A stretch of 64,000 nucleotides of DNA from Phytophthora sp. 'mugwort' (GCA_033558025.1 JAUCEF010000016.1:3968001-4032000); one strand, 5' to 3'. Counted from the first letter of the stretch, positions 11,000 to 22,600 are shown. Notes: generated by a model from the letters alone, not told the origin. Numbers and translations: made by a program.

Positions 11000-13900
11000 C
11001 GGTAGTGTCGACCAGCGAGATGGCTGCATGTTTTCAATGCAGCCCCACCTGTGCTCTCAGCTCGCACAGTCTCGGCGCGCTCAGCGCCTCGCCAACAGAT
11101 CGGCTGGCATCGGCTCGGTCTCCCCGTACTCCGGCCGAAGGATTTTTCGCTGCGTGTAGTCGCCGACGAACTTGATCCGCACATCGATGTGCTTCGCCTT
11201 GCTCGACGTCTGCTCACCTTCAAGGTGCTTCAGCGCCGCCTGGTTATCAACACGTAGCGCCATTGGCTGCCCACATGCAACCTTTAGCTCGCCAAGAGCT
11301 CACGGACACCAAGTAGTTCCTGCGCGACCACCGATGCGGCCGTGTAATTGGCCTCCATAGTCGACAATGACACTCCGCCCTGCTTCTTGCATACCCAGCT
11401 GATGCCCATCCTGTCGACAGTCACCAGTCCACCGATGACAGACTTTCGATCTTCCTTATCCGCCGCAAAGTCCTCGTCGCTATAGCCGATTACTTCCAGC
11501 GGTTCTTTCAGCTCTCGACTTCCTTTTAGACGTAGTCGCAGACTTCTTGATCCAGCCAAAACATCAGGATTCTTTTCGCCAACTTCCAGTCCGCGCTGGT
11601 CGGTGCGTGCGTGCGCCGGGTTGCCTTGTGAACGGCAAAACAATGCCAGGACGCGTACACCACGCAATCCATAACAAACTGCCAACTAATGATTGGAACG
11701 TCGACACTGTGATAACCCCGTCACCTCCAACGGCAGGAAGCGCCTCTGCTTTATCACTCTGAAGCTCATTCGACTCCCCCCGATGGGAACGCGCACGCCG
11801 TGCGACAACTCCAACCCGTGCTTCTGCAACAACTCGGTGATGGTAACCTCTTGATCTAGGTCATATCCGTCTTCATCGTCATAGTTAACGCGAATGCCCA
11901 GGAATTTGTGCGCAGGACCCAGATCCTTCACCGACAGAGACGCGAGATCTCCGAAGAAACCATCCACAGCTTCTTGCCTCGTCCCGTGACAAGGAGATCG
12001 TCCACATATACTCCGACGACCAGCAGCACGCTTCCTTGACGCCTGAAGTAGACGCTCATGTCCACTAACCTCCGCGTTAACCCGATCTCCTTCAGCTTCG
12101 AGTGCAACAGCTTGCTCCATAGTCGCCCTGTCTGCTTCAGCCCATAAAGGGCCTTCTTCAGCTCGAGCACCAGTGCGTCGTCAGTTGCCACACCCAGTCG
12201 CTTCCTGATCTCCTCAGAGATCATCATTCCTTGTGGCGCCCGGATGTAAATGCGAAGGTCCTCCTCCTTTTCCGCCTTGACGTAGGCGTTGGGCACGTCG
12301 CGTGCTTGGCAGGAACTCTCCACTTCATCGCCAGCACCAAAACCAACTTCACGCTCGTCATGTCGATCACTACCGCAAAAGTCACACTGTTATCGACATC
12401 AAAAACTTGCTCGTTTCCGCAGGCAACAAGTCGAGCCTTCAGTCGCTCGATCAGCCCCTCGGTGTCCAATTTTGTCTTGAACACCCACTTTGTATGCAGG
12501 GCGTGCACTCCTTTTGGTAGTCGCACCATTTCCACACACCATTTACCTCGAGAGCTTTCAGTTCCTCGACCATGGCCTCCATCAAGTCTACCTTGTGCTG
12601 GCTACGCATAGCCTCTTGGTAATTCTTGGAGTCCGGCTCGATCACGTTGTTCACAACGTCTCCGTCGAGCTCCTCCTGCTGGGCGCGCTCACTCACATTG
12701 TCTTCGCCTGACGCCCAGCCGACCGCGTCACAGGTCGTTACCGAGTCCAATACTTTTTCTTCCCCGAGTTCTTCTTGCGGTTCTTGGTCCGGCTGCTCGC
12801 GCCACGCGCATTTTGGGCAACTTCTGCACCTGCACTCCAACATCCGCAGTATGTCGCTCCTCTTCAGCCTCAGCCTCCTCATCTTCCAGGTAAAGCCGTT
12901 GCACCTGTTCGTTCTGAGTCTTGGTTAACGTCTCGATGTTTTTCACGTGCTGTGTCGTGACCAACACCTTGTCCTTGGGCAGGTACACCCTATACCCTTT
13001 TGTTTCTTCGCCGATGCCGACGATCATACCCTGCTGCGCCCGCTGCGAGAAGTTCTTGTTCCCCGGGTCCCGGTAAACCGTACACGGCGATCCAAAGACC
13101 ACGATCTCGCCCAGCGGCGGAGTTTGCTTCGTCAGAACCTTGAGTGGCGATTCACGACCGGCGTTCGAGTTTGTCGGCGACCTGCTCAGTACATACGCGG
13201 CGTACTGGACCGCGTCGTCCCCAAAGTTGAGTGGTAACCCGCACGCGAAATCATGCACCTCGCCATGTTCAGGATGGTTTGATGCATTCGCTCGGCCTTT
13301 CCGTTGCTCGCTTGTTTACGTGCCTCGCTGCGCTGCCGGGCGACGCCCGTGCGCTTGCAGAAGAGGTACGTTCTCGTACTCGCCTCCGGAGTCTGTGTGC
13401 AACACGTGGATCCTGCAGTCAAACCTGTTCTCAAAGAAGGTCAGGAAATGCTTGAATTGCTTCGCCGCAGCGTCTTCATGCGAGCCAAAAACACCCGACA
13501 GTAGTTGCTCTTGTGATCCACAAACTTGATCATGTATTATCTGTTGTTCAGTCTGCCTTTTGGAGTCATGGGGCCCTTGAGGTCTGAGCAGATCATGCCG
13601 CCGATACGGTCAATGGGCGAGTGATCTCCAGTGTCTTTCCGACTGCCGATTCGTCGACTGCTTGCCTTCCAGGCAGGTAATACAGTTCACGCGCTTGTGA
13701 TCGGTGAGCGCGATGCCAGAGCTCGGATCACGAGCCAGCCGTTCCATGACGTCGTAGTTCAGGTGCCCAAGCCGCATATGAAACTCGGCCAGCGTTAATT
13801 TCTGCATGTCCGCGGACACCTCATCACCACCGTTCACCTCCGCCTCCAAAGCTGCCATGATCACTTTAAACGGGGGATCATGTTTCTTCGCGACACTTCC

Positions 13901-15606
13901 GCACACCACCAGCACGTTCTTCTGCAAGTCCACGTCGAACACTACATGCCCCCCATTCTTGGCAGCCACGACTCGCCATCCGTCCTTGTGGGTCAGCGCG
14001 TATCCCTTCTTGTCCAATGTCCCGTACGAGATTAACTTGTGCACCACATTCTTGCCATAGTACACATCCGTGAGCTTCACCGTCTGTTCACACCACACGC
14101 CTTAACCGAAAGTGTCAGCGCGCCCTTCTTGCTAATGTCCAGCGGGTCTCCGTTCGGCTGCGCGCACGAGTCGATGTACGGCTCCACCTCGTCCAGCCAC
14201 GACGCGTCGTTGACCAGATGGCGACTGGACCCGCTATCCAGGATCCATACTTTCCCTGGCTCCATCGTGGCCTCGTTCACAGCCAAGGTAATGTCTTCCT
14301 TTCTTCCGCTCTTGAGATCCGGACACGAAGCTCTCAGATGCCCGACTTGATTACACTCATGGCAGTGTCGTGTCTCCTTGCGGCGACACTCCCAGACGGC
14401 GCTAACCACTTCATTTTCAAGATCCTTGCGCTTTGCCTCCAGCTCCCACGATTGTGCGAAGTGCGCGAGTTCTTCTGCCTGCTGCAGATAGTCGACTCTG
14501 GTCCCATCCACCGTGGTCATCAACACCGTGCACAGGTCCGCGGACGAGTACTGCACAATGTTGTTCAAAACTAGATATGTAAGCGCAGACCCCGCACGCC
14601 TCGCGACAGCCACGAGATACATGTAGTGCTCGGCCTACGTCCGTTTGCCTTCTTTCGGCGCCGTAAACAGCTTCATCGTCTGAGCCGGTGTTATGTTCCT
14701 CTTGAATGTTTCCAACATCCTCTCCATCACGTACTCCAGCGTCGGCATCTGCCCCCACCACGCTTCTACCTGCTTGTTGTAGTACCTCTCTGCAGTGACA
14801 GCAAGGTAGTTCCCAAGCAAGTTAACCTTGACGTCTTCAGGCCACAGGAAACCTCAGGCGGACTGCGCGAGTGCCACCTGTCTCTCGAAACGTCTCCATC
14901 ACTCCAGGAAACCAGACCCCAGGCCGACGTAGAGCTCCTTGCAAATAAGAGAATGGACGGCTTCTTCTGGCGTGCGTCTGGGTACCGTACACCGGGTTGG
15001 TTCTGGTGTGCAGCGCTAGGCGACGCGTGAGCACCTTGGCCCTGAGCTGGCCGCGCAGGCGGTTGTGCTCCTGGGCTGCTGCGTACATCCGCTACAGACG
15101 AAAGAGCGGCATGCCATAGCCAGGCTGCTGCATACCAAAGTATTGGTGGGGCGCCTCCGGTCTTGGTGGCGTCGTTGTGAACGGTGTTCTTGGAGATCAA
15201 GCCAAGAGTCGATGTGCATGCGCGCACCACGACCGAGTCCCGAAGCGAAGAGACTCGTGTTCATGGGCGGCGTCATGAGCAGGTCGACCTTGCGTTCGCG
15301 CTTGTTTTTGCCCTCCTCGAACGTCTTCTCCAGCTTGGTGTGCGATTCCTCCAGCCGCTCTAGCCACCCGGCAAGACCGCGCATCAGCGTCAACAGCTCC
15401 GACTGGTTGTCAGCGCCCTTGCCTTCGCCACCGATGGTCTTGGCGTCTGGGTTGTTGCCGTCGCCCCTTTTGCGAGCAACAGCTGGTGCCTTCTCGTCAG
15501 CGTTGCTTACCATACCAATCCTTTCGCGACTGGTATCGAATGCTGATGCCGGTGCGTTGTCATCGGCGCGAGCAGCCTCGTCAATGGCGGCGTTCATTGG
15601 GCTCAA
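11000..15606 (-). pseudogene. Broken gag-pol polyprotein of the copia element
   Basis: Gag starts at an ATG at 15606, a few bases inside the 5' LTR (MSPMNAAIDEAARADDNAP), and runs to about 14640 through several frames. A CCHC knuckle, CHECNQVGHLRASC, is near 14320-14360. The protease core VWILDSGSSRHLVND is near 14215-14260. The pre-integrase zinc-binding block (HMRLGHLNYDVM...CITC) is at about 13680-13800. Integrase keeps LHTDSGGEYENV near 13365-13410 and the NGKAERMHQTILNMAR block near 13260-13310. RT has the VGVYVDDLLVTGRGK box near 11985-12030. RNase H (GYSDEDFAADKEDRKSVIGG, then LSTMEANYTAASVVAQELLG) is at about 11310-11500, and the tail is at 11081-11263. At least ten frame breaks separate these pieces, so no active protein can be made. 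A full-length copia pol is expected for a 4.95-kb element, and all domains are present in order. Confidence 0.88.
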
Positions 15607-15610
15607 AATC
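15590..15610 (-). other. Candidate primer-binding site, half initiator-tRNA type
   Basis: Directly inside the 5' LTR the element strand reads GATTTTGAGCCCAATG. It resembles GGTTATGGGCCCAG, the copia-type site that pairs with the anticodon-side half of initiator methionine tRNA, with several differences, mostly A in place of G. The usual plant-type TGGTATCAGAGC site is absent. The gag ATG overlaps this site, leaving almost no leader. Confidence 0.5.
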
Positions 15611-15774
15611 TGTTAGAATGGGGTCGGCAGACCACCACTCGCTATGAGGTTACGATGCAAAAGAGAGAGTGAGTTGAGGATCATACCAGCGTCTGGTAGA
15701 AGATCTACGGGCTCTCCAAAACCACACACTTCTGATCCCACGGTCGCAGCTGCCGGTGCACAAACCATCGAGCA
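15611..15774 (-). repeat. 5' LTR of the copia element (164 bp)
   Basis: It matches 10826-10988. On the plus strand it starts TGTTAGAATGGGG and ends CCATCGAGCA. The promoter and polyadenylation signals of the element would lie here, but no TATA or polyA signal stands out. Confidence 0.9.
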
Positions 15775-15779
15775 ACGCC
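15775..15779. repeat. Target-site duplication, right (ACGCC)
   Basis: Partner of ACGAC at 10821-10825; one base differs. The sequence continues directly into kinase homology (ACCTCGGCCAGG), as in the live gene (ACCTCGGCAAGG read on the opposite strand). Confidence 0.75.
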
Positions 15780-16439
15780 ACCTCGGCCAGGATCATCTCC
15801 AGCTCGTCCACGTCTTGGCCAGCTGCTTGGGGTCCACGAACCCCTTGAACTTGTCGGCCGTAAACATTTGACACGCGCCACCTCCAGCAGCTTGCGAGTG
15901 CTCGAGATGTACATGGTTATCCTATTGATATCAATGTCCAACTCGCGGATAACGCGTAGCTACTTCGCGAAGATGCGGGGGTTGGGCTGCCGCATGCGCT
16001 TGCTCGTGTACGTGCAGCCGTGGATTAGTTTCTCTGTCCTTCCGTTGTTGAACTGACCCAGGGGACAAACTTCTTGTCGCTCCGCACAGCGATAGAGCGT
16101 CTCCTTTTTGCGCGAGAAGGAGGACTCAGTACCCTCGCCGTACATGCGCACGCGCTTGCCCTCAGTCTTATGACGACGGAGCTGAGGTGGTTATGGCGCC
16201 GCCCAAGTGCGCTCTACATCCACGGCGCTATGTCGCGCCAACTGGGCATGCATGAAGAGGGCGGACACGATTGACGCCTGCAAGTTAAGTAAGCTTGGCT
16301 TTCCCCAGCGCGGAGATGACGACCATGTATAGGGCGACAAGCCGGTGTGGGTGAAAGTGTCGGAGCATCGAACTTCGGGTCAGCAGAGCACAAAAGGTGC
16401 GAGCTGATAGTGAGGCAGTATTAATTTGGAGAAACTGGG

Positions 16440-16639
16440 TGATACAGTTCCCCCTCGCCAATTTAGTAGTTGTGCAAGCTAATAATTCATCAAACCTAAT
16501 ACGTTGAGTCATCCACGAACTTTGCTCCCTATGGATGGTTGTAATCACAGTTCCCGCTGTGATAGTAAATAAGTTGTTGTACATAATACGAATAGCTGCC
16601 ACCAAAAGATATCAATTTGGCGAGGGGGATCTGTATTCA
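16440..16639. repeat. Short inverted-repeat element (MITE-like), about 200 bp
   Basis: The outer arms 16440-16465 and 16613-16639 are inverted copies of about 26 bp around CAATTTGGCGAGGGGGA, with a few mismatches. The 147-bp centre has no coding potential. The size and terminal inverted repeats fit a non-autonomous DNA transposon. I could not fix a target-site duplication. Confidence 0.6.
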
Positions 16640-16806
16640 AAATTTGCAGCGTGTTTCAATTTGTTTTCTGGCGTGTTTGTGTCAGAACGAAATTGTCGTA
16701 TTATAACCACGTCGCCATGAAAGATCACAACCTTGTCATCATCAACTGTTCATACATTCTCTGGGGTCATAATTTCTCCTCAATCACAACAAAAACATCT
16801 AGACCA

Positions 16807-18729
16807 TCATGTTGGCTTCGAGGCCTGAACTGGAACGGGAGTGTTCTGCCCGCAAGTGCGCTTACTATGTCCTGCCTCACCGCAAGTCGAGCAACGCCGT
16901 TTTGCGCTCGCTTCCTCGCTCTCCAACAGCAAATTGGTATCGCCATTCAATAGGACGCTCGCAACCGCGGGAGTCATCAGCGCTTCGCCACCGGCAGTGA
17001 CCGGCTTTGATTTAGGGCGGCCACGCTTGCGAGCCACGACTGGAGCTTTTACTGCGTGGTTTTCTTCCAGTTCTGAGTCCAATAACAACTCAATGCTGCC
17101 CGTTCGCTGATTGTCATATTGCTCCGCAAAGGTACTGACGCTATAGCACGGGTCCACAAAATTTGCCTCCTCCTTTAAGCGCTTGAAGAACGTTAGTCCA
17201 GCCAGGAAGTGGCGGCAAGGCACACCCACCTGGAACAGATACGCGCATGAGCACATACCTTGGTTCAGGTCGACACGATAGCGCCGAGGCGGAAATGAGC
17301 GAGACTCTGTGACAAAGAGCACACCGTCGTCAGAGGGTTGCACAACCTGGAAGTGTGCCGCTTCGCGCTGCTCTGCAAGCAATTTTTCCGCGTGTGCTGT
17401 GAACACTTTTCCCTCCTTGACCCATTTCTTGGCATGTACATTTTGGGTGTAAGCAAGCGTCATGAACTTTTCCATGTAGTGCTGCATAAAGTCATATGGG
17501 GCCAGACACAGCACGGATTTGTTGTCGTCCGCTAAGAAAAGCGTCGAGTTCCAGCCGTAAAGCTTCATCTGCTGCGCGATGCAGAACAGCGTCCACGTAC
17601 GCGGATCCAGATCCCGTAAATAGTTTTCCGCCGCTGGACACGTCAATCCGATCATACTCAGACACGAGTTGAACTCTGCTTCGCTGTCTGCCGATTGTGC
17701 ACGCCAAACCAAGTCCTCCACCTGCACTGTGGCCAGATTCTTCACCAGGGCCTTCAGATTCGCGATAATATGATGTGTGCACTGTCTCACAGGCAATCCA
17801 AATCCGTCTGCTGCTGCAAGAAATGCTCTCGTCCTGTCCGCGACCACCACCGCTCGCGAGAAATCCCACTGCGCCTGCTGACAATTCGTCAAGAACCACC
17901 TCCAATTGTCCGCATCCGCTTGTGGAGCCACTGCGACACAAAGTGGGATTACCTCGTCGTTCCCATCTTTCGCTAGCAATATGAACATCTGTCCGCGGTA
18001 GCTCATACTCACCAGCGGGGCCGTCTCCAGTCCGATCACGGGTTGCAGTCCTCTCGACTGCTGATACGCCGACACAAATGGGTGAGCCAGAAACGCTCTC
18101 CTGAACATGCCGGACGTCCGGTCCGTCTCGAATGCCATATGCGCTCCGTGGTTCTTGCTGTGAAATCCATACAGCAGACTTTCCAGTTTCTGGAACCCTT
18201 TGGTGAAGTGTCCAGCCGCTAGTCGCAGAATTCGGTCCCGTACTCGGTACGCCTTCCTGGCCGAGATGGTCTCACCGCTGGTGTGTTGCAGTCGCTCCTG
18301 AAGTTCCTTGACGCTTGCCACGCTGGCTACCGCGGCAGAACTCGAAGCCCCGTCGGCGTCGGCCAGTAGAACCGCCGCCGCTTGACGAACCGTGAGTTTG
18401 GGGGCCCCAGCACAGTCTGGCGCGTGCTGCGCGGTGAAGGAGCTGACGAAGAAATGCGAGCTCTGTGCGCTACGGCTCTTAAGCAATTTGATGCGGAAGT
18501 GGCAGGGCGGCAAGCGGCTGGCGCAGACGTACTCGTACTGCGCGCCGCCCGACTTCTTCTTATTGATTACGAGACGTTTGCCCTGTGCCTTCGCGAAGTC
18601 CTGAAAGAAGGCGGTGGCCGTGGGTCGGTCAAGGAACGTCAGACCGCGTCGCAATGTCAGCTCACGCCCATCCGCCGCCTTGACCGTCACGCCAGGCGCA
18701 TCCGGAGTCATCTTGACGCTACGCGGCAT
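16807..18729 (-). CDS. MULE/FAR1-like transposase with SWIM and CCHC zinc fingers, open reading frame intact
   Basis: This 640-residue protein starts at ATG 18729 (MPRSVKMTPD). The frame stays open 57 codons further upstream, but only a TTG could start there. Residues about 40-105 form a C2H2-like N-terminal domain (Cys69, Cys76, His92 and His102 are candidate ligands) as in FLYWCH/FAR1/MULE DNA-binding domains. The DDE-like core follows at 230-330: VIGLETAPLV, then VAVAPQADADNWRWFL, then VVVADRTRAFLAA with Asp298. The first catalytic Asp, expected in a VISxDGT-like motif, appears to be Glu235. A SWIM finger (CSCAYLFQVGVPCRHFL, Cys493, Cys495, Cys505, His507) and a terminal CCHC knuckle (CSTCGEAGHSKRTC, 613-626) complete the usual MULE order. 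It is uninterrupted while nearly all neighbouring elements are broken, so it is either a recent insertion or a domesticated gene. No terminal inverted repeats were recognised. Confidence 0.8.
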   Translation of the reverse strand: MPRSVKMTPDAPGVTVKAADGRELTLRRGLTFLDRPTATAFFQDFAKAQGKRLVINKKKSGGAQYEYVCASRLPPCHFRIKLLKSRSAQSSHFFVSSFTAQHAPDCAGAPKLTVRQAAAVLLADADGASSSAAVASVASVKELQERLQHTSGETISARKAYRVRDRILRLAAGHFTKGFQKLESLLYGFHSKNHGAHMAFETDRTSGMFRRAFLAHPFVSAYQQSRGLQPVIGLETAPLVSMSYRGQMFILLAKDGNDEVIPLCVAVAPQADADNWRWFLTNCQQAQWDFSRAVVVADRTRAFLAAADGFGLPVRQCTHHIIANLKALVKNLATVQVEDLVWRAQSADSEAEFNSCLSMIGLTCPAAENYLRDLDPRTWTLFCIAQQMKLYGWNSTLFLADDNKSVLCLAPYDFMQHYMEKFMTLAYTQNVHAKKWVKEGKVFTAHAEKLLAEQREAAHFQVVQPSDDGVLFVTESRSFPPRRYRVDLNQGMCSCAYLFQVGVPCRHFLAGLTFFKRLKEEANFVDPCYSVSTFAEQYDNQRTGSIELLLDSELEENHAVKAPVVARKRGRPKSKPVTAGGEALMTPAVASVLLNGDTNLLLESEEASAKRRCSTCGEAGHSKRTCGQNTPVPVQASKPT

Positions 18730-19462
18730 GGCTGCTGGATGTATGGAACCCGACGTTGGCACGACATTCCCCGTCCAACAGCGATTTGTAAAGCACAATA
18801 CAAACACCAAGTCAAAACGGGAGGTTGCGCCAACGAAAATGTTGCAGCCAACACGTACCCGAATAGTAGCCTCTTTTACTATTTGGGTCGACAACTTCAA
18901 CCTTCAACGCCTTTTTCCAACATTGTATTTCTTGCACTAGGGGTATTGTATATCTTTCTACCTGACGCGTTAAGGAAATCTTGGGCGGGTCAAGGTAGGA
19001 GTTTAAGGTAAATGCCTGCATCACATTGCTAGACGTTCTGTTGACCTAATCAGGTTGTAGTGAGGAACTTTACACAAACGTGTATGTGTACAACTGAATG
19101 GGGCCTCTGGACGTGTCGATCCAACCCAGTCATGAAGCGCACGTATCATGCCTCCACCCCGTGCTTCTCTCGATCATCTCGCGAGAAGAGCGTTGTAAAC
19201 ATCGCACTGCGTGTTGTCGCTGCCGTGCTTGAGAACGCCACAACAATCACCACCGATGTCACCGAAGGCACCACAATCATGACGAAACCGACGAGAAATA
19301 AGTTGTAGGAGCAAGGGGATGAAGAAGGGATGACTCTTTTTATATTTGTTGAAAGCGTTACGATGCCTCAGCCTGGAGGAGGAAGGCTGGTGAATGAGAC
19401 CACCATCGTCGTCACTATCATTAAGGGGGCGCCAGACCGGCCCTACGTCGAGCCACTTTTTA
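18730..19462. other. Intergenic stretch upstream of the MULE gene
   Basis: It probably holds the promoter of the minus-strand MULE transposase. Nothing else recognisable is present up to the LINE target duplication; short plus-strand frames look accidental. Confidence 0.45.
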
Positions 19463-19477
19463 ACAGTCAGTTTATAT
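19463..19477. repeat. Target-site duplication of the minus-strand LINE (3' side)
   Basis: ACAGTCAGTTTATAT here matches ACAGTCAGTTTGTAA at 28626-28640 in 13 of 15 positions. The copies lie exactly at the two ends of the LINE as defined by comparison with the plus-strand copy. Confidence 0.7.
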
Positions 19478-19690
19478 AGAGAGAGCCAGAGTGATCTATT
19501 TAGCTCTTATTTGCTCCTAGAGGTCTGGTTGATCCTTAGCCTGGTTAGCAACGCCTGTTCCTCTTTCGAGTTCGGTGGTTGTACGAGGCTTGTCCCTGTC
19601 GATGACTGCTCTTGGGGTGGTTCTGCCAATGCTGCACAAAAGCAGTAGCCCCGTTCCTTATATTATTGTATCCGGTCGTCTGCGTTCCCT

Positions 19691-22600
19691 CTAGCCCAAA
19701 GCCTGTATTTGCCGGAATCCGGTTGTCCAGAATTCCTGCACGCTTTGCTCCATCGTAAGTTCTTCTTGCTGAAAGATCACACGATTCTTCTGCATCCATA
19801 GCGTTGTGGCGCCCACGCTGCTCATGATATGCCACAGTCTCCACCATATTCCTGCGATTTGTTGTTCCGTGTCTGGATATTCTGCTTTCAGCCGTTGCGC
19901 TGTCATTGCCGACAGTTTGGGTGTCCTCCTGTTGGCACAATTGTCCAGGAACCGCCCGAGCTGATCCCATTCCCAGCGCTCTTCTGTCCAGTGACATATG
20001 AGCTTTTGCCAGCACATTTGAGCACTGGGACATTCCCAAAAGAGATGCTCCATCGTCTCCTTGATCCCGCTGCAGCACTGTAACTTTCTGCAGCTGTCGT
20101 CACGTCCTCGATCTTCATGATAGAGGTTGAGTTGCCGTGTGGCTACTCGATACCCCACCCATACCTGGTATTCTGTGAGCTCATTGCCGTGCTGCCATAC
20201 CTGTTTCTGTGTCTGTTGCAGTGCGGCTGCCTGCCATCTGCTCTGTTTGGCCGCCTGGGACAGCTTCTCCAGCAGTCCTTCCAATCGATTCCCTTCTCCC
20301 CTGTACTTCTGAACGGCTGCTTCTTTAGTGCCTTCCAGACGTGCTGGCACCCTCCAGGGAAACCCGTGAAGGAGCGGATGCGCGTAGAAGCCAATATGCC
20401 TTCCTCCTCGAACCTGCTCAACTTGTGCCGATCGTGTCTCGTGCATTCATCATCCACGTTGCCATGCTCCACTCTCCAATGTATTCCATCTAGTTGTTGC
20501 TCGAGCTCGATACTTCCTCTTCTGCCGGCCGCTGTGTCTCGTCTTATTCCTCTTGCATGTCCGTCCGTTGTCGATTCCCAGTCATACACGCCCTCTAATT
20601 TGGTTGGATGCCGCATCTTCAATCGGGTCTGGATCTGCAGTCCAGCTCCTAGCTCCATCGCTGGCGTGCTAGTGAGAATGGCCAGCCCCCGTCTCCGGAT
20701 CTTGTCCTGCCGATGCATCTTTCCTGCGACTGTTGGAATGATCATAAAGTACCTATATACGCCCACACGCTGAATCTGAAGATCTGCCAACTTGCACGGT
20801 CGGATCCTGGTGTACTTGCTCCGCTTGAACACGTTTCCTGTTTGGTCCCGGATTCATGGGTTTCTTTCCCAGCTGTAGGTTGGCCAGAACGCTGCATGTT
20901 CTGCATTCCTCTGAAGTGACGCCCCACTTATATTCCCTGGCAATTCGATGATCCATTCGTCCTCGGATGACCAACTGACCGCCTTCAGCTCTAACTCCTT
21001 GAGCTTCTGCTTCTTCTTCTCCTGCTTGTCGTCCGCTTCCTCTTTGGCGGTGTAATCCACGCTCCCATCAGTCTTTGCAGCCTGTTTCCTGGTGTTTTGC
21101 TGCTTCCTCCACTTAATCCTCTTCCTTGCAGAGTTGGCGTCACTCCTTCAATCATTGCTGCTGACACTCCTCACCATGCCAGGCTCTCCATGCCGCAAAG
21201 TAGTTATCTCTGCGCTGAATCAGCCAGAGCATCGTCTGCTTGACCTTTTGAGTCTTGCACGCCACTGGCACAGACGCTAGGCACACGCCTCCCGCCCGTT
21301 TGGGTGTGTACAGGAGTCCCGGATTGATTTCGTGTCTGGCCGCTTCCGTACTCGTTGAATGGTGCCATAAAAACTGTTTTTGAAGATTGCGAATCTGAGC
21401 CTCCGCCCAGCTCGGCATCCAAAGACCGCTGCTGTAAAGAGTATCGAAGGCAACATGATCACGTTCAATATCTGCACGCGGTTCTCCAGGCTGGTAGCCC
21501 AACTGCGCTGCCGTCGCCAACCTGGGCTGCACATTCCGTATCCTCGACGCCCAGTTCACCTCTATGAGTCGCCTGTTCCGACTGCATGACCCAAATACCT
21601 GAAAGTGTCTCCGTGCCGGAGTGCCGGAATTCCTCCGTATTTCTTTCCCTCCACCGCTGCATTCAGGGAGATCACGTGACTCTTGGTCGGTTGCACCTGT
21701 TACCCCGAGAGCTTGCCAAACCTCTCGACCAACTCCATCAGTCGCGGCAATTGGTTGGCATCGTTCAAGAAGACTGTAGAATCGTCGACAAAAGCAGAGA
21801 ACGTTGCATCTGTCCCGCACGACCTGGTATTGGTATGCCGACTATCTCTTTATCTTGTCGAATCGCCAACGCTAATATTTCCGCTGCTAGTATAAATAAA
21901 AGTGGGGCAAGCGGGCAATTTTGCCTTATGCCGGAGACCACATCCTGTGCTTGCGATAGCTCTCCATTCACCAGGAATCGTGCCGTCGTCCCCTCATGCA
22001 GCCACCGAGTCATATCCACAAACTCTTGTGAGAATCCAAACTTAGGCAGCGCCAAGAATAGGAATTCTCGAGCCACGGTGTCGTACGCTTTTCTAAAATC
22101 TAGTAGTAGAATAACTTGACTGAGCGCTGCCAGAACCTCTGGTCTCTCTTGATCGGTGGCTAGTATCGAGAGCATCATCTGACCGTCTTCATCATTTGAC
22201 GGCCATGAGCAAACCCTTGCTGCGAATCTCCAATTGGAGTGCCCATCACTTTCTGTGCTCGCATGGCCAATATCTTCGCAAAGATTTTGTAGCCTGTTTG
22301 GAGCAGCGAGATTGGTCTGAAGTTCATCGCGTCTACGGAATCTCCTTCTTTCGAAGCGGCAGAATCAACCCTTCGAGGAATGATTCCGGTGGTTCACCTC
22401 CGGTGATCAGTTCGTTTCCGATGGCCACCATGGCCGGCACTAAGAGGGCTTGATTGTCTTTAAAAAAATTGTTGTTAAGACCGTCCCCTCCAGCCGCTTT
22501 GTGTCTGTTGAGTGCATCTATCGCTTGTATCACGTCTTCTGTTGTTATTTCTCTCATCAACCCAGCGTTTTGGTCCGTCAAGAGACGTCTGGAGTCGGTA

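Larger units (their letters stand above)
10826..15774 (-). mobile_element. Complete but decayed Ty1/copia retrotransposon, about 4.95 kb
   Basis: The element has direct repeats of 163 and 164 bp at its ends, TG...CA termini, a 5-bp target duplication, a purine tract (GCGAGGAGGAG) at 10989-10999 next to the 3' LTR, and a candidate primer-binding site next to the 5' LTR. The body codes on the minus strand in the Ty1/copia order: gag, zinc knuckle, protease, integrase, RT, RNase H. By eye the LTRs differ at about 20 of 163 positions, so the insertion is old. It interrupts a kinase pseudogene, and splicing it out rejoins the kinase sequence. Confidence 0.92.
10400..16375 (-). pseudogene. Dead paralogue of the ethanolamine/choline kinase gene, split by a copia insertion
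   Basis: Two minus-strand blocks match the intact kinase at 31923-33104. 15775-16375 matches the N-terminal and middle part (EGTESSFSRKKET, RTEKLIHGCTYTSKRMRQP, YISSTRKLLEVARVK). 10400-10825 matches the C-terminal part (residues equivalent to LRQEANTYSLASHLFWALWGY are recognisable as LRLEASTYTCDPFVLDHLG). The break corresponds to the codons just before the catalytic LSHNDLQYGN motif of the live gene. Frameshifts and stops occur in both blocks, so it is dead independently of the insertion. The copy is opposite in orientation to the live gene about 16 kb away. The live gene has no introns, so a DNA-level and a processed copy cannot be told apart on that ground. Confidence 0.85.
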
